Assembly: GCA_023408315.1 (NCBI GenBank)
Contig: JAEYKI010000002.1
Location: forward strand, 42,864-106,863
DNA length: 64,000 nt
Source: Bacillota bacterium
GTDB lineage: Bacteria; Bacillota; Clostridia; Christensenellales; Christensenellaceae
Direction: 5' to 3'
Shown here piece by piece: positions 25,301 to 32,615 of this stretch. A program made the translations under genes and the position numbers. The notes beneath the pieces were generated by a model, which saw only the letters and a program-made list of their open reading frames with translations, had not been told where the DNA came from and made no database searches. Numbering within the stretch: position 1 is the first letter of the stretch; each line of letters opens with the position of its first letter.

Positions 25301-26275
25301 TCACAAAACAAGCTCCTTCGCCTTTTGGTATATATCCCCGGTTTGAGGCACAACTTGGGCTTCCAGCTCACGCGCAAACGGTATGGGCATAAACAATCCG
25401 CCCAATCTGGCGACAGGCTTTTTGAGCTGATAAAACGCCTCGCTGCCAGCCACCACGGCGGCTATCTCCGCACCCGCGCCATATTGCAATGCGCATTCGT
25501 GCGCAACCAGCACCCGGCCCGTCTTTGCGGCGGAAGCAATAATGGCGGCAGTATCCAGCGGGGATAGAGTCTTAATATCCAGCACCTCCGCGTCAATCCC
25601 GTCCTTCTCCAGCATATGGGCAGCCTGCAGCGCGCGGTGCAGCATAAACGAGTAGCTGATGATGGTAATGTCACTGCCCTGCCGCTTTACCTCCGCCTGC
25701 CCAATGGGGAGCACATATTCTTCCCCGGGCACTTCGCCTGTTACGGAATAGGCCATCTTATGCTCAAAAAACAGCACGGGATTGTTGCTGCGGATTGCGG
25801 CCTTTAGCAGGCCTTTGGCATCGTATGCCGTTGCGGGCGCCACCACCTGCAATCCGGGCACATGGCAGAACCATGCTTCCAGGGACTGTGAATGCTGTGC
25901 CGCCGCGCCCGTACCCGAGCCGAAAGGCATACGGATTACAAGCGGCACCTTAACCTGTCCTCCCAGCATAAACCGCTGCTTGGCGGCTTGGTTCACAATC
26001 GCGTCCATTGCCATGGGCGTAAAATCGGAATACATCAGTTCCACAACCGGGCGGTACCCGGCCATGGCAGCCCCCACAGCCATATCCGTAAACGCATGCT
26101 CCGCAATGGGCGTTTCCATCACCCGTTCCTGCCCAAATTCCTTTTGCAGGCCCGCGGTCACGCCAAAACACCCGCCATAGCAACCTATATCTTCGCCAAT
26201 CAGAAATACTTTTTCGTCTCTTGCCATCTCTTCGCGCAGCGCGTCGGAGATTGCCTGTTTCATTGTTATATCCAT
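25301..26275 (-). CDS. 2-oxoacid/acetoin dehydrogenase E1 beta subunit
   Basis: 324 residues from the ATG of MDITMKQAISDALREEM, preceded by GGGGAAAAA; the longer frame reads into E1 alpha and lacks a start site. The transketolase-like pyrimidine domain shows LIGEDIGCYGGCFGVT, ETPIAEHAFTDMAVGAA and GGQVKVPLVIRMPFGSG. The C-terminal transketolase domain shows VAHECALQYGAGAEIAAVV. With E1 alpha it forms the thiamine-diphosphate decarboxylase of pyruvate, acetoin or branched-chain oxoacid dehydrogenase; sequence type is nearest the acetoin/pyruvate group. No E2 or E3 gene is nearby. Confidence 0.88.
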   Translation of the reverse strand: MDITMKQAISDALREEMARDEKVFLIGEDIGCYGGCFGVTAGLQKEFGQERVMETPIAEHAFTDMAVGAAMAGYRPVVELMYSDFTPMAMDAIVNQAAKQRFMLGGQVKVPLVIRMPFGSGTGAAAQHSQSLEAWFCHVPGLQVVAPATAYDAKGLLKAAIRSNNPVLFFEHKMAYSVTGEVPGEEYVLPIGQAEVKRQGSDITIISYSFMLHRALQAAHMLEKDGIDAEVLDIKTLSPLDTAAIIASAAKTGRVLVAHECALQYGAGAEIAAVVAGSEAFYQLKKPVARLGGLFMPIPFARELEAQVVPQTGDIYQKAKELVL

Positions 26276-26291
26276 ATACTTTTTCCCCGCC

Positions 26292-27248
26292 TTACGAATA
26301 AACCAGCTTTTGCGCCTCATCCAAAGGCAGCACGGGCGATTCCGTGGCAAACCGCACCGCTTCATTCAATTCTTCCTGCGCTGCCGCGCGGATTGCGGCC
26401 AGTTCGTCCCCGCTGAACCCGGCTTCCAGCATATACGCTTCAAATCGGCAGATGGGGCACTTTGCCTGCCATTCCGCTTCTTCCTTTCTGGTACGGTAGA
26501 CACGCTTGTCGCTCTTGGAATGTCCCAGCCAGCGGTACGTTTTTGCCTCTATCAGCGTGGGCCCGCCGCCGTTCCTCGCGCGGTTTGCCGCTTCCCGCAC
26601 TGCGTCCATCACCGCGGGCACATCGTTGCCGTCCACAATAACGCCAGGTATGCCATACGCCTGGGCGCGCAAAGCAACATCGGGCACGGAAACGGTCTTT
26701 TGCACGCAGGTGGACATTCCGTAAAGATTATTTTCACACATATATACAATGGGCAGTTTCCACAACGCCGCCATATTAAGCGACTCATGGAACACGCCCT
26801 GGTTGGACGCGCCGTCCCCAAAAAACACAAGCATCACCTTGCCGCTTTTATCTTTTTTTATAGCAAGCGCCACACCGGTGGCAAGCGGGATGCATGCGCC
26901 TACAATGCCATTTGCGCCGTAATTGCCGCTCCCAATATCCGCTATATGCATGGAGCCTCCCATACCGCGGCAGCATCCTGTTGCCCGGCCCAGTATCTCC
27001 GCCATCATGCTGCGGATATCCGCACCCTTGGCAATACTGTGGCTGTGCCCGCGGTGCGTGCTCATAATCAGGTCGTCTTTGTTCAGCGCGTAAGCCGCGC
27101 CCACAGCAACACCCTCCTGGCCCACGGACAGATGAGCCGTTCCGTGCAGCATACCGTGCGAAAACATTTCCCGCACCCGCTCTTCAAAAAGCCTGGCCGA
27201 TATAAGCTTGCGGTACATTTCCGCCGCCATATCCCTGCTTATATTCAT
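26292..27248 (-). CDS. 2-oxoacid/acetoin dehydrogenase E1 alpha subunit
   Basis: 318 residues from the ATG after AAGGAGAGAGATACC; upstream in-frame codons have no signal. The thiamine-diphosphate motif is GDGASNQGVFHESLNMAALW through YMCENN. HRGHSHSIAKGAD and GGSMHIADIGSGNYGANGIVG are typical of E1 alpha, as is the phosphorylation-loop-like YRWLGHSKSD. It binds cofactor jointly with E1 beta, which starts 16 bp downstream. With no E2/E3 in view, it depends on components encoded elsewhere or works as a free decarboxylase. Confidence 0.9.
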   Translation of the reverse strand: MNISRDMAAEMYRKLISARLFEERVREMFSHGMLHGTAHLSVGQEGVAVGAAYALNKDDLIMSTHRGHSHSIAKGADIRSMMAEILGRATGCCRGMGGSMHIADIGSGNYGANGIVGACIPLATGVALAIKKDKSGKVMLVFFGDGASNQGVFHESLNMAALWKLPIVYMCENNLYGMSTCVQKTVSVPDVALRAQAYGIPGVIVDGNDVPAVMDAVREAANRARNGGGPTLIEAKTYRWLGHSKSDKRVYRTRKEEAEWQAKCPICRFEAYMLEAGFSGDELAAIRAAAQEELNEAVRFATESPVLPLDEAQKLVYS

Positions 27249-27331
27249 GGTATCTCTCTCCTTAAATTTACGATTATATTGTACCACCCTCTTTGATAAT
27301 TTCCAAAACATCGCCTGCTACGGGCAGGCAT

Positions 27332-27357
27332 AAAAAAAGGTTCCAGAAAAAGAACCC
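27332..27357 (-). terminator. Terminator of the 27411 gene and cysS unit
   Basis: GGTTC/GAACC stem (27339-27343, 27352-27356) followed on the minus strand by seven T. Confidence 0.55.
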
Positions 27358-27410
27358 TTCATGATCCTGTGAAATTACAAAAATCTGCTTCCTTGGCCAT
27401 GTATCTGATA

Positions 27411-27752
27411 TTATTTCCCCGGTTTCTGCGGATAGATGTATTTGCCGAATTTCTTTCTGAGCAAAATTACATAAGCAACAACACAGGCCAACACATAGCC
27501 GATATTCAGCCACGAAATAAAGGGGAACTGCTTGCCAACGGCAAACTCAAGCGCAGTCAGCACAAGAATACCAATTCCAATAATCCAGCAGAATTTGCGC
27601 AAAAACTTTTTATGGTCTTCCTGCATTGCCTTTGGATACTCATTCTCGTATATCTTGCCCTCTCCGCGAATGGCGTAATACAATACATACACCGCCGCGA
27701 ACAGCATAAAATACAACATCATATCATTAAAACTGCCACCAATATCTCCCAA
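27411..27752 (-). CDS. Hypothetical three-helix membrane protein
   Basis: 113 residues with hydrophobic segments YFMLFAAVYVLYYAI, IIGIGILVLTALEFAVG and IGYVLACVVAYVILL, and charged loops between them; the C-terminus is basic (KKFGKYIYPQKPGK). The general layout recalls small DUF3784-like integral membrane proteins, but I do not assign a family. It follows cysS by 13 bp on the same strand and is probably its operon partner, ending at the hairpin near 27340. Confidence 0.65.
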   Translation of the reverse strand: MGDIGGSFNDMMLYFMLFAAVYVLYYAIRGEGKIYENEYPKAMQEDHKKFLRKFCWIIGIGILVLTALEFAVGKQFPFISWLNIGYVLACVVAYVILLRKKFGKYIYPQKPGK

Positions 27753-27765
27753 GATCCAATACCTC

Positions 27766-29142
27766 CTATAATCTGCTTATTTTAACACCATCCGGCGTAT
27801 CCTTCACTTCAAAGCCAAGTTCATGGATGCTGTTTCTTATCTCGTCCGCCGTTTTCCAGTCTTTTGCGGCCCGTGCCTGTGCGCGTTTTTCAATCATCTC
27901 CGTAACCGCCGCAGGTATTTCTTCCTCTGCGGCCAGCAGTCCCAGCACATCCAGCAACTCGTCCAGCGCAGCCAGGGCCTCGCCTGCGCTGTTTGCGTCT
28001 CCACCCTCTGCAAACAGAGTGTTTACCTCGCGGATATATTCGTAAATTGCCCCAATCGCGTCCGCCGTATTCAGGTCGTCATCCATGGCCTCTTTAAAAC
28101 ACTTCTTTGCCCTTGCAATGGCCCCGGAAACGTCAACCTGCCTGTCTTTTGGGTTTTTTGAGATAAACTGCAGATTTTCGCGGCAGTTGCGCACGCGTGC
28201 GAGCGCGGCTTCCGCCTGCCCTATGAGTTCACGGGTAAAGTTAATGGGATTGGCGTAATGGGACCCCAGCATAAACAGCCGGACCGCTATGGGATTGAAT
28301 TCTTTTAAAATATCCCTTACCGTAAAAAAGTTGCCTTCTGATTTGGACATTTTTTTATTGTCAATATTAATATATCCGTTATGCATCCAGTAGTGCACAA
28401 AGGGTTTGCCCGTGGCGCATTCGCTCTGCGCTATCTCGTTCTCATGGTGCGGAAATTTAAGGTCCTGCCCGCCCCCGTGAATGTCTATGGTATCGCCCAG
28501 GTATTTCATGCTCATGGCGGAGCACTCAATGTGCCAGCCGGGCCTTCCTTCGCCCCAGGGGCTGCCCCAACTAATCTCGCCTTCCTTTTTGGCTTTCCAG
28601 AGGGCAAAATCCATGGGATGCTTTTTGCATTCGTTTACTTCAATGCGCGCGCCCATCTCCAGGTCGTTAAGATTCTGGCCGGAAAGCTTGCCATAATCCG
28701 GGTCGCTCTTGGTGTCAAAGTATACATCGCCCCCCGCAGGGTAAGCATGGCCCTGCCCAATCAGCCTTTCAATCAACGCAATAATATCGCCAATATGCTG
28801 TGTCGCGCGCGGATGACAGGTAGCCCTGCGTATATTCAGCGCCTGCGCGTCTTTAAAATATTCCGCAATGTAACGTTCGCCCAGTTCCTGCACCGTAATG
28901 CCTTCACGTGCAGCGGCAGCGATCATTTTATCATCCACATCCGTAAAATTCTGTACAAAAACCACGCGGTAGCCCGCGTATTCCAAGTATCTGCGCAGTG
29001 TGTCGAACACAATAAAAGGGCGCGCATTGCCAATATGAAAAAAATTATATACCGTTGGGCCGCACGCGTAGATACGCGCCACACCCGGTTCTATGGAAAC
29101 AAACTCCTCTTTCTTGCAGGTCAAGGAATTATAGATTTTCAA
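27766..29142 (-). CDS. cysS: Cysteinyl-tRNA synthetase
   Basis: 458 residues, normal length. The zinc cysteine is in YACGPTVYN, the HIGH motif is HIGNARPF, further zinc ligands are near WHIECSAMSMKYLG and the KMSKS motif is KKMSKSEGNFF. The C-terminal DALR-type helical domain and the IHELGFEVKDTPDGVKI end are present. The start is taken as TTG at 29142 because GGAGGAGAAC immediately precedes it and the family's LKIYNSLT begins there. The frame is open 31 codons further but without homologous sequence. No T-box leader is visible in the short upstream space. Confidence 0.95.
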   Translation of the reverse strand: MKIYNSLTCKKEEFVSIEPGVARIYACGPTVYNFFHIGNARPFIVFDTLRRYLEYAGYRVVFVQNFTDVDDKMIAAAAREGITVQELGERYIAEYFKDAQALNIRRATCHPRATQHIGDIIALIERLIGQGHAYPAGGDVYFDTKSDPDYGKLSGQNLNDLEMGARIEVNECKKHPMDFALWKAKKEGEISWGSPWGEGRPGWHIECSAMSMKYLGDTIDIHGGGQDLKFPHHENEIAQSECATGKPFVHYWMHNGYINIDNKKMSKSEGNFFTVRDILKEFNPIAVRLFMLGSHYANPINFTRELIGQAEAALARVRNCRENLQFISKNPKDRQVDVSGAIARAKKCFKEAMDDDLNTADAIGAIYEYIREVNTLFAEGGDANSAGEALAALDELLDVLGLLAAEEEIPAAVTEMIEKRAQARAAKDWKTADEIRNSIHELGFEVKDTPDGVKISRL

Positions 29143-29353
29143 AGTTCTCCTCCGCGCATTCGTCCAAAACTGTTGCAGGCATACACATGCAATTTCTGCT
29201 GTGCGGTACTTACATTTATTCATTATAATATACAAGCCGTTTAAAAGTCAATCAATCCCCTTCCTGAAAGTTGGTGAATCTGCGCGAATAATTGACATTT
29301 CATTTTGCAACAATAAACCATAAAAGAACAAACGAATTTGCGAGGTGAATACA

Positions 29354-30463
29354 ATGAAAAAGGTGAATGTGGGGATTGCAGGGCTTGGGTTTGGCAAGGA
29401 GTTCATTGGCATATACCAAAATCATCCCTTCGTGGACAAGGTAGCCGTATGCACGCGGGACGCGGATACCCTGGCCCGGATCGGGGAGGCGTTCCGCATA
29501 CCCGAACCCCTGCGCTACACGGACTATTCTCTGATGCTGAAAAACGGCGAATTGGACGCCATCCATGTGGTAACGCCCATTCTGGAACATTTTAGCCAGT
29601 CGCTGGCAGCGCTGCAGGCGGGCAAGCATACGGCCTGCACCGTGCCCATGGCCACCACGGTGGGCGAGTTAAAGCAGCTTGTGGACGCCAAGATGCAATC
29701 CGGCAAAATTTATATGATGATGGAAACGGCCGTATACACCCGCGAATTCCTTTTTGCGCGCAATTTGTACAACAGCGGCAGGCTGGGCCGCATACAGTTT
29801 TTGCGCGGGGCTCATATGCAGGACATGGGCCTGGAAGGCTGGCCAGATTACTGGCTGGGATTCCCGCCCATGCATTACGGCACGCACGCCATATCCCCTC
29901 TGCTGCGCATAGACGATTCCCTGGCAGAGTATGTAGTAGGGCACGGCTCAGGATCCATCAGCGCGGAGCTTGCAAATAAATACAATTCCCCCTTTGCCGT
30001 GGAAACCGTAACCATCAAGCGCAGGGATTCGAACATATCCGCGGAAGCCACCCGTTCCCTGTACGAAACGGTCCGGCAATACCGGGAGAGCTTTGATATA
30101 TACGGCTCCTCCATGTCTATAGAATGGGAACAGATTGCGGACGAAGGAATGTGCCTCTTTGAAGGCGGCGAATCCGCCCGCCGTGAGTTTGCGCCCGACG
30201 CGTATGAAGACCTGCCGCGCGAACTGCTGCCCTATACCAAGCGGGAGCAAATACTGGATAAAACCCATGTTTCGTTTATACAAGGCTCGGGCCATGGCGG
30301 CAGCCACCCCCATCTGGTGCACGAGTTTATCTCCGCCATTGTGGAGGAGCGCGATTGCGCCCTGAACGCGGAGGTATCCGCCAACATCACCGCGGCCGGC
30401 ATACTGGGCCACCAGTCCTGCCTGGAGGGCGGCGCCAAGCTTTATATTCCAGAATTTAAATGA
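29354..30463 (+). CDS. Gfo/Idh/MocA-family oxidoreductase
   Basis: 369 residues. N-terminal Rossmann domain with VGIAGLGFGKEFIGIYQNHP for NAD(P) binding, and the region where EKP normally stands (HTACTVPMATT, K absent). The C-terminal alpha/beta domain begins near MMMETAVYTREF and includes the GHGGSHPHLVHEF stretch. It probably oxidises or reduces a sugar or cyclitol; the lysine of the EKP motif appears replaced (TVPMA), which argues for an altered activity. The ATG follows GAGGTG. It is a single gene, ending at a good terminator. Confidence 0.82.
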   Translation: MKKVNVGIAGLGFGKEFIGIYQNHPFVDKVAVCTRDADTLARIGEAFRIPEPLRYTDYSLMLKNGELDAIHVVTPILEHFSQSLAALQAGKHTACTVPMATTVGELKQLVDAKMQSGKIYMMMETAVYTREFLFARNLYNSGRLGRIQFLRGAHMQDMGLEGWPDYWLGFPPMHYGTHAISPLLRIDDSLAEYVVGHGSGSISAELANKYNSPFAVETVTIKRRDSNISAEATRSLYETVRQYRESFDIYGSSMSIEWEQIADEGMCLFEGGESARREFAPDAYEDLPRELLPYTKREQILDKTHVSFIQGSGHGGSHPHLVHEFISAIVEERDCALNAEVSANITAAGILGHQSCLEGGAKLYIPEFK

Positions 30464-30467
30464 TATG

Positions 30468-30493
30468 AAAAAGAGCGGCATATCCGCTCTTTT
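30468..30493 (+). terminator. Terminator of the Gfo/Idh gene
   Basis: AAAGAGCGG/CCGCTCTTT stem (30470-30478, 30484-30492), T-rich end. Confidence 0.75.
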
Positions 30494-30504
30494 GGGACTG
30501 TTTT

Positions 30505-30594
30505 GGGTTACCTTTCTTTTGGAAAAAAGAAAGGTAACCCAAAGAAAATCAATATATCCGGAGATTTGCTTTTCTTTTGAGCTAAAAGAAAAGC
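30505..30594. repeat. Intergenic palindromic element, family 1, copy C
   Basis: Best-preserved copy: a perfect 16-bp stem (30505-30520 with 30525-30540, loop GGAA), then AAAGAAAA (30541-30548), and a perfect 11-bp stem GCTTTTCTTTT/AAAAGAAAAGC (30568-30578, 30584-30594). Confidence 0.85.
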
Positions 30595-30605
30595 GGCAAG
30601 AATTC

Positions 30606-31145
30606 TTAATAGTTGGAAGATTTTATTTCAAAATACGCTCTAGGGTGGTTGCATACAGGGCATACCTCCGGCGCTTCTTTTCCGGTATGGATATGGCCGC
30701 AGTTTGCGCAGTACCACGTTTGCGGTTCGTCTTTGGCGAACACTTTGCCGCCCTTCAGGTTTTCCAACAATTGCAGATACCGCTCCTCGTGCGTTTTTTC
30801 TATTTTTGCTACCTCTTCAAATAAAAACGCAACTCGGTCAAAGCCTTCCGCTTTGGCGGTTTCCGCAAAGCCTTTGTACATATCCGTCCATTCGTAGTGC
30901 TCGCCCGCCGCTCCGTCCTTCAAATTGTCCTCCGTGGAACCAATACCGTCGTGCAACAGCTTGAACCAAATTTTAGCGTGTTCCTTCTCGTTTCCCGCGG
31001 TTTCTTCAAAAAAATCCGCAATCTGGTTATAGCCCGCTTTGCGCGCGGCCGAGGCATAGTACGTGTACTTGTTCCTCGCCTGCGATTCGCCTGCAAACGC
31101 AGCCATCAAATTTGCTTCCGTTTTACTTCCTTTTAAATCAGCCAT
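30606..31145 (-). CDS. rbr: Rubrerythrin
   Basis: 179 residues from the ATG after CAGGAGG. Ferritin-like diiron domain with ExxH motifs (AAFAGESQARNKYTYY, EETAGNEKEHAKIWF, EEVAKIEKTHEERY) and a C-terminal rubredoxin domain with CANCG and CPVCNHPRAYF for iron binding. It reduces hydrogen peroxide in anaerobes, in the cytoplasm. Monocistronic with its own promoter (31216-31245). The leader contains a 7-bp GC stem at 31172-31201. The open frame extends 29 codons upstream, but that part is the leader. Confidence 0.96.
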   Translation of the reverse strand: MADLKGSKTEANLMAAFAGESQARNKYTYYASAARKAGYNQIADFFEETAGNEKEHAKIWFKLLHDGIGSTEDNLKDGAAGEHYEWTDMYKGFAETAKAEGFDRVAFLFEEVAKIEKTHEERYLQLLENLKGGKVFAKDEPQTWYCANCGHIHTGKEAPEVCPVCNHPRAYFEIKSSNY

Positions 31146-31171
31146 TACTAAAACCTCCTGTAATCTTATAC

Positions 31172-31201
31172 CCGGGGCAACACTCCGCCGAATCGCCCCG
31201 G
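31172..31201 (-). promoter_or_regulatory. GC-rich hairpin in the rubrerythrin leader
   Basis: Perfect stem CCGGGGC/GCCCCGG (31172-31178, 31195-31201) about 27 bases before the start codon and just after the predicted transcription start. Confidence 0.5.
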
Positions 31202-31215
31202 TTTTATCCACAACT

Positions 31216-31245
31216 ATAGTACCATATTCCAACTGCTTTATGTAA
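31216..31245 (-). promoter_or_regulatory. Predicted promoter of rubrerythrin
   Basis: Minus strand TTACAT (31240-31245), 18-bp spacer, TACTAT (31216-31221). The predicted leader is about 64 nt. Confidence 0.5.
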
Positions 31246-31290
31246 GCTTTTTATTCCAGTTTTTCATTTTGGAGCCACCCAATACAATAA

Positions 31291-31317
31291 ACCCCGGAAA
31301 ACAGCGTTCTCCGGGGT
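31291..31317 (-). terminator. Terminator of the S41 protease gene
   Basis: ACCCCGGA/TCCGGGGT stem (31291-31298, 31310-31317), followed by TTTATTG on the minus strand. Confidence 0.65.
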
Positions 31318-31331
31318 GTTTGGCTTGTGCT

Positions 31332-32597
31332 TTACTGCGCGCTTGCGCTGGCGGACGGGCTTGCGCCGCTTCCGTTCAGCTGCTGGTTCATCATATCAAT
31401 CGCCATCTTAAGCTGCGTATCGGTCTCCTCGGTCAGTTGCGCCTTGCCGCTCTTCACATCGTCCGGCAGTTCCACCGGCGCGTCGGGCGTTAAGCCTACG
31501 CCATTGATATTTCTTCCACTTGGCGTGTAATATACCGCGGATGTCAATTTCACGCCGCCGCCCGAATACGGCATATCCAGCACAGACTGCACAACTCCCT
31601 TGCCGTATGTCTGCGTACCCACCAGCTTGCCGCGCCCGTCGTCCTGAATGGCGCCCGCAATGATCTCGGAAGCGGAGGCGGTGTTCCCGTTCACCAGAAC
31701 GATTAAAGGAATGCCCACATACTGGCCGTCCGAATCTGCGATGTATTCGTCCCGTTTGCCTGCTTTGTCAAGCGTGTAGCAAATCAGGCCCTTGGGCAGT
31801 ATCATTTTGGCTATATCCACACATTCCTTCACAGAGCCGCCCAGGTTATCCCGTAGATCCAGAATAATGCCTTTCGCTTCTTTATCCTTTGCAAACTTCA
31901 GAGCGTCCTGGAACGTTTTGGAGACGTCGCCATGGAATTCAGAAATGGATATCTGCGCTATTTCCGTATTAGGCAATATGCTGTAGAATACATACTGCGC
32001 CTGCACTTCCGAACGCACCACACTGATTACAGCCGGTTCAGTTGCCCCGCTGTGCAGCACGGTTAGTGATACCGTTGAACCCACCGGCCCCTTCATCAGG
32101 GATTCCAGCTCATCCTGCTTAATGGTGGTCACATCCACGTTATCCACCTTGGTAATCAAATCCTGTTCCTTTAAACCCGAGGTTTCCGCGGGAGAACCTG
32201 TGTAAACTGTCACCACTTTCAGGTAGCCCGTTGCCGGGTCCTTGGATACCGTTGCGCCTATGCCCACAAAGGAGCCGCTGTTCTCCTTGTTGTACGCCTG
32301 GTATTCATCCTGCGTATAATACGTGGAATATGGGTCGTTCAGCGATGCCACCATACCCTTTAGAGCGCCGTCCACCAGTTTCTGAGAATCCACGCCCTTA
32401 TAATAATACTCGCCTATAATTTTTTGCAGGTCACCCACATCCAAAAACTGCTTTACGTTGCTGTAATCCTGATCGCTCAGGCGCACTTCGCTGCCGCTGT
32501 TCTTGGTTGTAACGTAATAGTAGGTAAAAGTCGCGGTTGCTACAAAGGTTGCAATTGCCACTGCACAACATAAATATACTACTTTTTTTATGTTCAA
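31332..32597 (-). CDS. ctpA: Carboxyl-terminal processing protease (S41, CtpA type)
   Basis: 421 residues. N-terminal membrane anchor (VVYLCCAVAIATFVATATF), a short helical region with the usual LNDPYSTYY motif, a PDZ domain (VGIGATVSKD to about residue 190) and the S41 catalytic domain with the serine in NGNTASASEIIAGA and the lysine in GTQTYGKGVVQ. It cleaves exported proteins at the cell surface. The C-terminus ends in a Ser/Ala/Pro-rich tail (GSGASPSASASAQ) like those of other exported proteins in this window. It follows sbcC by 18 bp on the same strand. Confidence 0.93.
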   Translation of the reverse strand: MNIKKVVYLCCAVAIATFVATATFTYYYVTTKNSGSEVRLSDQDYSNVKQFLDVGDLQKIIGEYYYKGVDSQKLVDGALKGMVASLNDPYSTYYTQDEYQAYNKENSGSFVGIGATVSKDPATGYLKVVTVYTGSPAETSGLKEQDLITKVDNVDVTTIKQDELESLMKGPVGSTVSLTVLHSGATEPAVISVVRSEVQAQYVFYSILPNTEIAQISISEFHGDVSKTFQDALKFAKDKEAKGIILDLRDNLGGSVKECVDIAKMILPKGLICYTLDKAGKRDEYIADSDGQYVGIPLIVLVNGNTASASEIIAGAIQDDGRGKLVGTQTYGKGVVQSVLDMPYSGGGVKLTSAVYYTPSGRNINGVGLTPDAPVELPDDVKSGKAQLTEETDTQLKMAIDMMNQQLNGSGASPSASASAQ

Positions 32598-32615
32598 ATC
32601 AGTTTTCCTCCTAGC

